Origin: Dallia pectoralis
Lineage: Eukaryota > Chordata > Actinopteri > Esociformes > Umbridae
Assembly (NCBI GenBank): GCA_029465975.1
Contig: CM055748.1
Coordinates: 2,684,804 to 2,748,803 of the forward strand
DNA length: 64,000 bases
Direction: 5' to 3'
Part shown: positions 11,601 to 29,588 of the stretch, in pieces
Numbering within the stretch: the first letter of the stretch is position 1
Layout: each line of letters starts with the position of its first letter
Translations under genes and position numbers: made by a program
The notes under the pieces: model-generated
What the model saw: the letters and a program-made list of their open reading frames with translations, nothing else
Databases searched by the model: none
What the model was told of the DNA's origin: nothing

Positions 11601-13038
11601 GATTCATGCAAATAAAAAACATTTAAAGATATCTGTATTGTTTTTGACCAAATTTTCGAGCACACAAAATCAAATGTGGCTGAACGTGTGGTTGATTGAT
11701 TCAGTGGGATTTTGGTGAGTTTCATGGGGAATAGTTATGCAAATGGAGATGTCTGGTCTTATTAGGGGTTCTCACATGTTTGGAGTCACATGTGCTCTAA
11801 ATGCCAGGTTCAAAGGGTCTATTCCTTAACCCTCTGTATACTAGTCATTTCAGTGGGTGTGATATTCTGTTAACTAGACCTATTATGAGATACATTGTCT
11901 TCTAATAACATGTCCCTTGGTTTCTCATACTTTCTTCTGCAGGGAGCTGATTTTAATTTGTTGCCACTGTAGAGAGGCTGAATGTTTTCCGTTAATATGA
12001 GAGAACATTCTAGTCTTAGATTGATCTGAATGACTGCATATGCTTTCTGGACACGTAAAATAACGTCACAGCATGCGTTGTATTTCTCTCTAGTGAATGT
12101 CAACCATTTACTCTAATTGTTTGTCAAAAGAAAGGATTGGAGAAACCCCCCAAAATCTAACAAAAATCAAGCTAAAAACACCAAACAAATTCCATATTTA
12201 TTTGCTGTAGGATTTGGCTCCCATTAACACACAATCCCAGCTTTTACAGCTTAAGCCATAAGAGCAATGGATGTGACATTTTCATACAATATTGGAAAGA
12301 AATTGCCTCAGAAATGACTTATCAAGGATAAATAAACATTTTATTGTATGGATTTTTAGAGCCCTACCGAGGAAGTGCAAACACAAAATGACTCTTTTTT
12401 TTCGAAAGTTCTGGTTTATGTATGAAAGATGTTTTCTCCAAATGTCCATATAATACCCAAGTTGTCATTTTAAAATGTTTACTGTTTACTTCTTATAACC
12501 AATAAATTGGCTAAAATGGCAAAATAAATGTTTTCATTTTTTATTTTTTTCTCTCTTTGAGCGCGTCAAAAGCGTATCAAGAGTGACGACTTCTCACATC
12601 AGAAGGCTCCTTTTATTCCAGGACAAAATATATTCTTCTGTTTGCCAATTTGGTCCCCTGCTTTTCTGTAACAAAAGTGATCGAACCACATTACAGAGTA
12701 ACTGTTGAGTGAAGTGAAGTAACTATCATGTTCATGTGTGTATGACCACATTACTTCGGTGCTCCGCTGTGTCCCTTGACTATTTGAGTGTTCACCTGAC
12801 CATGATAAACCCAGTGGGTCCGGTTTCTGTTCTCATACCGAACTTGTCCAGTTCACATTGTCAGTTTTATGATCAGTTAGTATCGCCTGTAACAACAACA
12901 GCATCTGATTTGTTTTAACAGAAGTCTGTTCATATGGCACGTTGGAGCAATATGCTTAGTTACTTTGCAGAATGTGTTCATGTAACCAGCTGAATCTCAC
13001 TTAGGTTACCCCCAAAAGATGTCATTGTAACCCTAGGT
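8661..13038. other. Non-coding DNA downstream of apbb1
   Basis: I see no exon with recognisable homology. The stretch is AT-rich beyond 9.5 kb, with a short TG run at 10398-10417 and some GC-richer unique sequence at 9.97-10.38 kb. Open frames here are short and have no gene-like features. Confidence 0.5.
9777..9782 (+). promoter_or_regulatory. Candidate polyadenylation signal AATAAA for apbb1
   Basis: This AATAAA is followed within about 20-40 bp by a T/GT-rich tract (TTTTTGGTCTTGTGTAG), as at many vertebrate cleavage sites. If used, the apbb1 3' UTR would be about 2.3 kb and would include the 34-bp minisatellite. A second cluster (AAATAAATAAAC) lies near 9860. Assignment to apbb1 is inferred from orientation and order only. 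Confidence 0.25.
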
Positions 13039-13110
13039 GACTAGCTGCTGGACTAGCTGCTGGACTAGCTGCTGGACTAGCTGCTGGACTAGCTGCAGGA
13101 CTAGCGGCTG
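13039..13110. repeat. 12-bp tandem repeat (GACTAGCTGCTG), about 6 copies
   Basis: Five near-identical 12-mers follow one another, with a degenerate last copy (GACTAGCGGCTG). Confidence 0.9.
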
Positions 13111-14717
13111 TTGCTGGAGATAGGAATGAGCAGAATGACAATGACCTGTCTCTCCATGTCTCCCTTCATCGGGGTGGTCCATATTTTACCTCCGAAACAA
13201 ATACCAATATTTACATTTCAAGTGCATGTCATTAGCAACCACTTGTATCCCTCTTGTTTCAGTGATGCAGACTGTCGAGTAATCTCCTTGAGACTCGGGA
13301 CCAGGAAGAAGCAGCAGTGTCTTATGGTAAAGACCTGTTTGATTTAGGAGAAAGATGCCAGCCAAAGCGTAGCTCTGGATCAGAAGGAAATAACCCCTTA
13401 ATAGTGACCACAGACCCAGATCCCCTTAAATCACATCTTTACATGTTAATGCGTCTGGAGAAGCCCCATTAGTCTGGGTCAATTTACGCTCGGTCCAAAT
13501 AACATTGAATTGACATGAGGGATGTCTGCGGAATACATAGTCAGAGCCGGGCACTCTCCCCAGTTGCTTTGTGTTTATTCGTTTTCTTTTCTCCCCACAT
13601 CGCTGTGGAGGCGTAGCAGGAGGAGATGAAATGACCTGACAGGAGGGTCGAGGAGGAGGGGGCTTGGGCTGTTGATTCTCATTTCACCGCCCGTCCCCAC
13701 CTCCTGGTAGAATTGCCTGAGACAGAGATAAATACTGCCAGCGCTACGATTTATAAGCTGTGCAGCAGACACAATTTCAACCATTACCTGACTGGGTATA
13801 CAGGTCTGCACACAAGTCTACTACAGACAGACAACAGGGCGTTCTCCACCGGTTCTTCTGTTCTCCTCCCGTTCTCCTGTTCTCCTCCCTCTTGTCTGTG
13901 TCTGTTGTCGCCTTGCTCATTCTGATGAAACAATGTCAACCCTGTTCTTATTTAACCCCATTTGCTTTCTCCTCCCTTCATAAATCTTAGTTTAGACGTT
14001 GCTACAAGCTACTGATAATTAGAAGGTTCATTTGTACATTACGTTTCCGCGTCCTGCAATCACTTTTATTGTTTATAATGACCAATTGGATTCGAGTCGC
14101 CAGTTATGTTTCATTTCTGTCTTAAATATTACCAGCCTGGGGCCTGTTGGTTATGTTATTCCAGCAATATCATTTCTGGTATCAAGATGAAGCATGATGG
14201 TTTGCCTGTGACTGCGTTCTATAAATCAGGAATAAAGAATGTGTGTAAAATATTCATATTGGTACTGTGTCACTCTTGGTTCTCCTGGTTTCAGCCTGAA
14301 CTTGAAGTTCTGTGGTGGTACGTTCTAGTAGCATAACAGCATTGTACATTAATCCTGCTGTTCCTCATAGGGTGAAGTTTAGTTTATGTACAGTTATGTT
14401 TCTGTGCCTAATGGAATGTGCACATCTATTGCAGGACCTGTGTGTCTAAATATTATTTGAAATGTAGCAGTACCAGATGGATCTTCTCAGCTTCTCGACA
14501 CACAGTAAATTCACAAAATCGCCTGTCCAATTTCACCTGCTAGTGAAAAAGACCCGGTAACACGCTGTCGCCGATCTCAAGCGTGACACAACTAATAGAG
14601 AAACGTTATGGCAGGAGATCTACGTCGGGCGGAGGCTGACCAATACGTAGCACTGTGTTAGGCGTGTATCACTTGTGAGCAGAGACACTGTGTGTGTGTG
14701 AGTGGGTCCATTTAGAC
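13111..14717. other. Unique non-coding stretch
   Basis: I see no gene. Sequence around 13.55-13.75 kb is moderately GC-rich and low in repeats. The remainder is AT-rich. Confidence 0.4.
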
Positions 14718-14905
14718 CAGGGGTGGGCAAACTAAGGCCCGCGGGCCGAATCCGTCCCTTGAGGCAATTCCATCAGGCCCACGGAAGGTATTAAAACAGT
14801 TTTGAGAGGAATTACAAAATAACTTTGCAGTCCAATTGTAATGTTTCTGAATCTGAATCTCTAGTAGACAGCAGAAAATAAGATTATCTCTCTACCGCGG
14901 CCTAT
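14718..14905 (+). mobile_element. hAT-like transposon end fragment
   Basis: The stretch opens with CAGGGGTGGGCAAACTAAGG and then GCCCGCGGGCC, the characteristic terminal sequence of a widespread vertebrate hAT family. The matching opposite end (GTTTGCCCACCCCTG) is not seen downstream before the minisatellite at 15.1 kb, so only one end remains. No transposase frame is present. Confidence 0.65.
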
Positions 14906-15102
14906 TGTGTTGCTGCCAGTGTTTAAATACCACTGTCTCCTTTCCTCGTACTCATTCAAAGTCAAATGACCCCTTCTAGGACTGCCAGTAATATGGGTTA
15001 ATTGTTCTGGATGGCCGGATCACTTCCACGCAGTTCATCCAATTTCCATTCAAATGTGGCCACCGGAGCGTGACACGCTCTGATCGGCACTGTCGCATCC
15101 AC

Positions 15103-16467
15103 CCGGTCCTGGCCCCCTCCATCCGGTCCTGGCCCCCTCCATTCCGGTGTAATATACATCCCGGTCCTGGCCCCCTCCATCCGGTCCTGGCCCCCTCCAT
15201 CCGGTCCTGGCCCCCTCCATCCCGGTCCTGACCCCCTCCATCCGGTCCTTGCCCCCTCCATCCGGTCCTGGCCCCCTCCATCCCCGTCCTGGCACCCTCC
15301 ATCCGGTCCTGGCCCCCTCCATCCCGGTCCTGGCCCCCTCCATCCCGGTCCTGGCCCCCTCCATCCGGTCCTGGCCCCCTCCATCCGGTCCTGGCCCCCT
15401 CCATCCGGTCCTGGCCCCCTCCATCCCCGTCCTGGCACCCTCCATCCGGTCCTGGCCCCCTCCATCCCGGTCCTGGCCCCCTCCATCCCGGTCCTGGCCC
15501 CCTCCATCCGGTCCTGGCCCCCTCCATCCGGTCCTGGCCCCCTCCATCCCGGTCCTGGCCCCCTCCATCCGGTCCTGGCCCCCTCCATCCCGGTCCTGAC
15601 CCCCTCCATCCGGTCCTGGCCCCCTTCATCCCAGTCCTGGCCCCCTCCATCCGGTCCTGGCCTCCTCCATCCGGTCCTGGCCCCCTCCATCCGGTCCTGG
15701 CCCCCTCCATCCGGTCCTGGCCCCCTTCATCCCAGTCCTGGCCCCCTCCATCCGGTCCTGGCCTCCTTCATCCGGTCGTGGCCCCCTCCATCCCGGTCCT
15801 GGCCCCCTCCATCCCGGTCCTGGCCCCTCCATCCGGTCCTGGCCCCCTCCATCCCGGTCCTGGCCCCCTCCATCCGGTCCTGGCCCCCTCCATCCGGTCC
15901 TGGCCCCCTTCATCCCGGTCCTGGCCCCCTCCATCCGGTCCTGGCCCCCTCCATCCGGTCCTGGCCCCCTCCATCCCGGTCCTGACCCCCTCCATCCGGT
16001 CCTGGCACCCTCCATCCGGTCCTGGCCCCCTCCATCCGGTCCTGGCCCCCTCCATCCCGGTCCTGGCCCCCTCCATCCGGTCCTGGCACCCTCCATCCGG
16101 TCCTGGCCCCCTCCATCCGGTCCTGGCCCCCTCTATCCCGGTCCTGGCCCCCTCCATCCGGTCCTGCCCCCCTCCATCCCGGGCCTAGCCCCCTCCATCC
16201 GGTCCTGGCCCCCTCTATCCCGGTCCTGGCCCCCTCCATCCCGGGCCTGGCCCCCTCCATCCCGGTCCTGCCCCCTCCATCCCGGTCCTGGCCCCCTCCA
16301 TCCCGGTCCTGGCCCCCTCCATCCCGGGCCTGGCCCCCTCCATCCCGGTCCTGCCCCCCTCCATCCCGGTCCTGGCCCCCTCCATCCCGGGCCTAGCCCC
16401 CTCCATCCGGGCCTGGCCCCCTCCATCCCGGTCCTGGCCCCTCCATCCCGGTCCTGGCCCCCTCCAG
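15103..16467. repeat. C-rich 20/21-bp minisatellite, about 65 copies
   Basis: The unit CCATCCGGTCCTGGCCCCCT (20 bp) alternates irregularly with a 21-bp form carrying an extra C (CATCCCGG). Variants include GGCACC, TTCATCC, CCCCGTCC and, near the right end, CCCGGGCCTGG. The length shifts move the phase, so frames on both strands stay open over long stretches (up to 244 codons), giving Gly/Pro/Arg-rich products on the minus strand. These are repeat artefacts. The complementary strand has a run of four or five G per unit. Confidence 0.97.
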
Positions 16468-16819
16468 GGCTGAACAGCAAGCAGCAAGCCTTGTTTACAG
16501 GTCTGTCGGAGGGTTCTCAAGTGGCACAGACGAAATGAAATGCAAGTGCACACCTTACCCAGCCCTCCAGATGGGGTTGATCCATTAAGCCAGAGCCCCC
16601 TCATGTAGTCAGAGCAGTGAAGTGTAATATGCAGTCAATCTCCTGTTGGCAATCACCACGGTCTGTTCCAATCTGCCAATATGTACAGTGGCGTAGAGGG
16701 TAGCTAGCGTGGTTCTCTCATATGTCTCGCTCTGTTTCCGTAGACAGGAAAAACCTTTTCAGTGACTGGATTTGACAAGGATAGTGGCAGTTCCATGTAT
16801 TGAGGAAAAAAAAAACCCC
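16468..16819. other. Spacer between two minisatellites
   Basis: About 350 bp of apparently unique sequence separates the C-rich array from the 36-bp array. I see no gene in it. Confidence 0.4.
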
Positions 16820-17545
16820 ACATGAATAGTAGAGGCAGTTACGTGGTATTTATTCACATGAACAGTAGAGGCAGTTACATGGTATTTATTCACATGAACA
16901 GTAGAGGCAGTTACATGGTATTTATTCACATGAACAGTAGAGGCAGTTACGTGGTATTTATTCACATGAACAGTAGAGGCAGTTACGTGGTATTTATTCA
17001 TATGAACAGTAGAGGCAGTTACATGGTATTTATTCACATGAACAGTAGAGGGAGTTACATGGTATTTATTCACATGAATAGTAGAGGCAGTTAGGTGGTA
17101 TTTATTCACATGAACAGTAGAGGCAGTTACGTGGTATTTATTCACATGAACAGTAGAGGCAGTTACGTGGTATTTATTCATATGAACAGTAGAGGCAGTT
17201 ACATGGTATTTATTCACATGAACAGTAGAGGCAGTTACATGGTATTTATTCACATGAACAGTAGAGGGAGTTACATGGTATTTATTCACATGAATAGTAG
17301 AGGCAGTTAGGTGGTATTTATTCACATGAACAGTAGAGGCAGTTACGTGGTATTTATTCACATGAACAGTAGAGGCAGTTACGTGGTATTTATTCACATG
17401 AATAGTAGAGGCAGTTAGGTGGTATTTATTCACATGAACAGTAGAGGCAGTTACGTGGTATTTATTCATATGAACAGTAGAGGCAGTTACATAGTATTTA
17501 TTCACATGAACAGTAGAGGCAGTTACATGGTATTTATTCACATGA
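16820..17545. repeat. 36-bp minisatellite, about 20 copies
   Basis: The unit is CACATGAACAGTAGAGGCAG followed by TTACATGGTATTTATT. Because 36 is a multiple of 3, each strand has a frame open throughout, encoding a 12-residue repeat (HMNSRGSYMVFI on +, NKYHVTASTVHV on -). A 260-codon minus-strand frame results and is an artefact. Variants (ACGTGG, ACATGG, AGGTGG, GGAGTTAC, CATATG) recur in order, giving a higher-order pattern. Confidence 0.96.
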
Positions 17546-17660
17546 TGATTAGTGGCACAACTTGTGTGTGTTAACTAATCGCAGACAGCGATGAATATAT
17601 ATATATTACAGGTACTGCTGAGTGTTTTGATTGTCTTATAGACGACCCACAGCATTTTGA

Positions 17661-17688
17661 CCACGTAACTGCCTCTACTGTTCTGTGG
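17661..17688 (-). repeat. Orphan inverted copy of the 36-bp minisatellite motif
   Basis: The reverse complement of this segment contains GAACAGTAGAGGCAG followed by TTACGTGG, 23 consecutive bases identical to copies in the array that ends 115 bp upstream, but in the opposite orientation. Confidence 0.85.
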
Positions 17689-17980
17689 CTGGTTCTCCTC
17701 ACCCTATCACCTCCTCACCCTATCACCTGTCTCCTCCCCAGCCTTATACATCACACTGATGGGCCCCTGTGCTCCTAAGGACGCGCCTCATAATCGCCAT
17801 GCTCTCCAGCTGAGCGAGCATCACCTCCCCACATAAAGGACCCAACTGTGTCATCGATCTGTTCCATTGCAGAAAACGACCCCTGTGTCACACTTATTGC
17901 TCACAGTGAAGGGGTTGACGGAACGTATGGAGTAAATCACGTTTCCCATCTTATGGGGGAAACTACACTCGCTGGTAGAG

Positions 17981-18055
17981 TTGGGTTTTAAAGCTCAGTT
18001 GATTGGGCTCGGTGCTTGTGAGGCCCAGGTACCGCGGGTTCAACTCCCAAGACGG
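17981..18055 (+). other. tRNA-like sequence, perhaps from a tRNA-derived SINE
   Basis: AAGCTCAGTTGATTGGGC resembles an RNA polymerase III A box with a D-arm (GCTC pairing with GGGC). GGGTTCAACTCCC, 30 bases further on, matches a B box/T-arm (GGTTCRANTCC) with a short GGG/CCC stem. The anticodon arm is poor and no acceptor stem is clear, so a functional tRNA is unlikely. Confidence 0.35.
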
Positions 18056-19626
18056 TAAGTTGATTTGGGTAAAAAATAATCTGTAAATGTACTCATTTTA
18101 ATAATATTTTTAGTACTTCACAAGTCAGCAATGGGTACGGTAAGCCTTTGTTTTTCGCAACCTCGTCGGGTAACAACGTTCATCGTTGTCTAGTCAGGTA
18201 TTGTGGCTTTACTTTAGACAGGTTAGTTAGTGTGTTAGCATTACCCTCTATGTAACTCAACACCGATGTAGTGGGCCAGTCATGACAGACATATTGCATT
18301 CTGAATAAAGAATACATTTTAATATGAGTGAGCTTATGCCTAAGATTAGTTTACCTCGTTCAGAACATCTTTCATTAAAGATCTCCCCAACTGCCCGGGG
18401 AATGGCAAATATGGTTTACTATGTAAAGCAACCTACAATTTTGGAGTGTGACAATTTCCGCCCCTGTGGTCGGGTCCTCTATCAGCCTGCAGAATCACTT
18501 TATTCATAGTCTGATTATACATAGGAAACTCAGAAATCTGGAATGATCTGTTCTACTTGCTTCTGATAGCAAGAAACCATACAGACATACATACTTTGGC
18601 CAACAGAAGATTAATAACACCGCGATCTGAGTATTCGTACCATAGAGGTCTTCACATAGAATGAGTTTGCTGACATTTGACTTGCTGACTCTTCAGAGGA
18701 ATACCTTTCAGACGCCTGCAGATTAGTGACAATGTTATTAAAACATCTTCCTTCGGTCGAAAACGGCAGACCTGTTCCTGACGTGTGCCTCAAAGTCTGC
18801 CCCGCCTCCTACCACAGGGATACACTCACTAAGAAACAAATTACACGGGCTCCTCCCTGACCTCGGCTTAATGTGACATATGTCAAACTACCAAGGCCCC
18901 ATTGACCCACTGCTTCGCCTCGTGTTTTAACCTGCACAGCTGCTGGCCTGGACTTTTGGACGTCCTTGACTCTGTTAGACCCAGACCCACTGTTGATTAT
19001 CCTGGGAGTATTTAAGGTGGGTGGTGGGGTGTGCTGGGGTGTGTGGTGGGGTGTGCTGGGGTGTGTTGGGGCTGGCTGGTTAAACCTTGGTTGGGGAGGT
19101 GTTTCTGTCTTTGTTATCTGTTCCTTGGGATAATTATTTTTGCAGTTTTATTTTTGACTTTTATGTTTATTTTTTGGTCGTGCACACGTGTTCATACAGG
19201 ACAGGCGTGACTCTCTCACCAGTGTGCACAGAATGCATTCATGCATACGCTTTCGTGTGTGTGGTTGGTATGCATTCACTCTCAGGTCTCACACATTAGC
19301 TGCTCCCCTTGAGGCGTCCTTCACTGTAACACCCCAAGGCCAATCAGTCGGGGAGGGGGGGGGGCTCAACATCCCCCCCTCCCCCAGAGAGACTCCGCAG
19401 GTTCTCCACAGAAAATACAGGTCCAGAAATGTTTAAGTTCCCGCTCTCTGATCTTCACAGGGTTTTCTAAAACAAAGCCCTTCTATCAATATTCATAATT
19501 TTTCTGATGGGAAGGGATCAATGGGAGTCTGAGTAATCCTCCAACTGCGTTTCCAGCCCCGCTTCCTGTTACCATCTCTCTGAAGTGGAAGTGATGTTTG
19601 AGAGGTATTCTGTGTGTGTTGAGAGG

Positions 19627-19630
<4 letters not shown>
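18056..19630. other. Non-coding stretch with small GT-rich repeats
   Basis: I see no gene. A GGGGTGTG-type low-complexity patch lies at 19017-19075, and a short G-run and C-run pair at 19352-19384. Confidence 0.4.
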
Positions 19631-19673
<43 letters not shown>

Positions 19674-19800
19674 TGGGGGGTGTGGGTGTGTGTGGGGGTG
19701 GGTGTGTGGGTGTTTGAGAGACAGAAGAGTGTGTGTGTGTGTTAGACAGGAGAGTGTGTGTGTTTCGGAGGTGAGTGTGAGGTGAGTGTGTTTGAGAGCG
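19631..19800. repeat. Imperfect TG-rich microsatellite
   Basis: A pure TG run near 19631-19668 passes into GGGTGTG/GTGTGTTTGAGAG variants. Confidence 0.9.
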
Positions 19801-20010
19801 AGGAGAAGAAGTGGGCATATTTTGGTGTGATGCGTGTTGGCACACTTGGTACTGCTACGCTGACAAGCATCACTTACACCAGCTGTTTCCATGGATTATT
19901 GGTCGAGAAATAAAGCTTCTCAGTTCTCTTTCGTTCGCCTCTGCATCCTAAATCCAGGCAACCACTTCTGGATCGAAATCTCCCCTGACACCCACTCTCT
20001 TACCTCAGCA

Positions 20011-20016
20011 TCTCCC

Positions 20017-20050
<34 letters not shown>

Positions 20051-20095
20051 CCTCTCTCTCTCTCTCTCCCTCTCTCTCTCTCTCTCTCCTCTCCC

Positions 20096-20185
<90 letters not shown>

Positions 20186-20201
20186 CCTCTCTCTCTCTCT
20201 C

Positions 20202-20258
<57 letters not shown>
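20011..20258. repeat. (CT)n microsatellite, about 250 bp
   Basis: This is a nearly pure pyrimidine tract of CT units with scattered CCC interruptions. Open frames across it (Ser/Leu or Arg/Glu repeats) are artefacts. Confidence 0.97.
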
Positions 20259-20260
<2 letters not shown>

Positions 20261-21086
20261 TAAACTCTCGTTTGCCAGGGTAAAACAGTTGATCGGTGGT
20301 TTGGAACAGACCCCTTGTGTCTTCATTGGCACGCCGGGCATCGAGGATCTTGGAGATAAAAGTCAGACAGTCTGCACCAAGTCTACAGTGGGCGGTGGGC
20401 AAGCTGCCCGGGGCTCAGTAAGCAAATGATGTGGGCACTGCGCCCATCACCGGCCTTCTCTGACAGACAGTAGCCCGCCGTGCGCTCTTTAACTGCACAA
20501 GGAGAAAATCATTAATCAGAGGCGCTTGCATCTTCCAGCTTTTACCTTTCTGCAGGGGAGGGAGAGGCAGACGAGGCCCGAGTCTTTGGTGATGAATGCC
20601 TTAGCTTTCACACCTTTTAAATGTACACTTTATCAATGGGGGACTGGAGCAGCTCGTCCAGGGCCTCAAGGGAAATTGCCTTTTCCTTTCACCTGCAGCC
20701 AAGAGTGAAGAAGTGAAGGCGAAGGCTTGGGAGGCTGGCTGCCCTCTGAGCCGAGGTGTACGCAGAGAATGAGAGTTGCAGCTTTAATCTTTCACTGTAC
20801 CCCTCTTTTTTAATCTTCCCCTCTTTTGTTTGTTTGCGCTCTCTTGCTCTCTCTCTCAACCAGTTTCTCCTCTTCAACCCCTCAATCGCTCTCCCTTTTT
20901 CTCGAATTGCTGTGAACATTGTGCCGCCGATAAACAATTGGGTATTTTGATCATATCCCTCGCTAATTAATATTCATGAACGCAGTAATTGACATGCCAC
21001 AAAAGCTCTCGTGCAATGCAAAACATTTAGATTTTGATTATTAATCACTATTATAGCTCAATCGTCCCATGGGCTACTGCTCAGAG

Positions 21087-21123
<37 letters not shown>

Positions 21124-21729
21124 ACGTGTGGGTCTCTGCCTCTCTGCCTGTGTGTGTGTGCGCGCGCGTGTGTGTGTATTTAAATAAATCTTTGGTTGGA
21201 CACATTTGACTAAATTAAGTTCAACATCAATGATTTTGCCCTGCGGCCTTTTCCCATCACTGCTGGCGGTTTTGCGAGGCTTTTATGTGTAAAACAAATA
21301 GCGGAGCCACGCTTCCAGCCACTGAGATTAGGAAGGCTATCTGTAGGGACGCGAGATGAGGCTCTGGTGTTTCAGCCATCTGCAAACAAAGGACACCCCT
21401 GATGTCTACTGGAGGCTGGAAACGCTTGAAACTAACAGAAACACCGCAAGGCATTTCTCTCAGTATTTCACTCTCTGATCTCCTGCATCAGCAAGAGAAG
21501 TGTTTTTAATTATGTGAGCGTTTACTATATTTGTGTTTGGACCAATCCGAGGTAAGGTTCTTGCTCAACCTTTAGGCTTTGTTTATATGAATTCAGGATT
21601 TCTGCTCCAAAAGCAGTTGAGTGAGTTGATATTACCCCCAAGGCTAACTGAGGTAGAAAAATATAGCTAACCATTTGCTAGATTTCGAGGTTTCTTCCTG
21701 ATTCTATCAATCAGGGAGTGTAATTGTAT
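20259..21729. other. Non-coding stretch with a possible conserved element and a TG run
   Basis: No gene. The segment 20935-21080 is repeat-free and carries TAATTAATATTCATGAA and several ATTA cores, typical of developmental enhancers. A (TG)n run with CGCG interruptions lies at 21085-21178. Confidence 0.4.
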
Positions 21730-22085
21730 CATGCTGATATGTGCTCTGTCAGGTTCAGGCAGGGTGTTTGTAAAGGCACTTTCTCAAGAACGATTACATG
21801 GGAAACAAGGCAACTAGGATCTTCAGGTCTACTTACAGATGCTAAATCGGGTCCTTCCCAATTGTTAAGCCTCTCCAGAAGTGTTTTATGACCAACAGTG
21901 TCAAATGCAGCAGTGAGATCTAATAGAACCAGAACTGTAATTTTATCAGAATCTGTATTCAGTCGTGTATAATTTAATACTTTTATCAGAGCCGTTTCAG
22001 AGCTGATTGAAAACAACTTCTAAAATATCCTGGCTATAAAAGGTAGATTTGACACAGGTCTATAGTTGTTCAAAATAGTTGCATA
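21730..22085 (-). mobile_element. L2-like LINE reverse transcriptase fragment
   Basis: Read on the minus strand, 22080-22015 gives a remnant of the NNYRPVSNLPF block. The next frame gives SSETALIKVL and then ITVLVLLDLTAAFDTVGH, the RT palm block around the LDL-AAFDTV motif of CR1/L2/Rex-type non-LTR retrotransposons. Sequence normally lying between these blocks is missing, and frames are interrupted. This is a dead 5'- and 3'-truncated copy. Confidence 0.8.
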
Positions 22086-28794
<6,709 letters not shown>

Positions 28795-29180
28795 GGTGTG
28801 CAGTGGGGTGTGCAGTGGGGTGTGCAGTGGGGTGTGCAGTGGGGTGTGCAGTGGGGTGTGCAGTGGGGTGTGCAGTGGGGTGTGCAGTGGGGTGTGCAGT
28901 GGGTGTGCTCTGGGTTGTGCAGTGGGGTGTGCAGTGGGGTGTGGTGTGCAGTGGGGTCTGCAGTGGGGTGTGGTGTGCAGTGGGGTGTGTAGTGGGGTGT
29001 GCAGTGGGGTGTGCAGTGGGGTGTGCAGTGGGGTGTGCAGTGAGGTGTGGTGTGCAGTGGGGTGTGCAGTGGGTTGTGCAGTGAGTTGTGCAGTGGAGTG
29101 TGCAGTAGGGTGTGCAGTGGGTTGTGCAGTGGGGTGTGCAGTGGAGTGTGTAGTGGGGTGTGTAGTGGGGTGTGTAGTGG
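28795..29180. repeat. 12-bp minisatellite (GTGCAGTGGGGT), about 32 copies
   Basis: Units are head to tail, with variants GTGTAGTGGGGT, GTGCAGTGGGTT, GTGCAGTGGAGT and two copies with a GTGTGGTGTGCAG junction that shift the phase by a few bases. Cys-Ser-Gly-Val and Cys-Ala-Val-Gly frames are artefacts of the 12-bp period. Confidence 0.96.
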
Positions 29181-29588
29181 TTTAAAAAAGCAGTGGTCTA
29201 GGCACAAATATAGCAATTGCCACAAAGGACGTAATAATATGCACGCTTGCTGAACAGGGAAAGCAGGGCTGGTTTCAACAAGAAAAGAAATGTTTCTGTG
29301 TTTGGAACGTCACCCCCTTAACAATTAATCTCAAGTCACCTGAATCAATCACATTTCCCCATGTTTTCTGTTTCTCTCTTATTACTATACTCTCACCAAA
29401 TCGAATGCGGAAAAAATAAATGTGATTCATATAAAATAGTAGTGAAATTCGATTTGGCAAATTCATCTTCAAATAGATATATGTGTTTCATTTCTTAAGG
29501 TACAGTATGTCAGTGCTCAAATACATAAAGCAATGCATACACAATACACTATTTATATAGTTCACATCCATCGCTTAAATATATTTGA
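29181..29588. other. Spacer between two 12-bp arrays
   Basis: An AT-rich unique sequence of about 400 bp. I see nothing else in it. Confidence 0.4.

Noticed and set aside
14976..16604. Several 115-244-codon Gly/Arg/Pro-rich frames resembling collagen-like proteins
   Set aside because: All are generated by the 20/21-bp C-rich minisatellite. There is no Gly-X-Y regularity across frames and no signal or flanking domain.
16759..17541. 260-codon minus-strand frame with a 12-residue repeat
   Set aside because: It is produced by the 36-bp tandem repeat, and the + strand is equally open. No promoter, splice or homology support.
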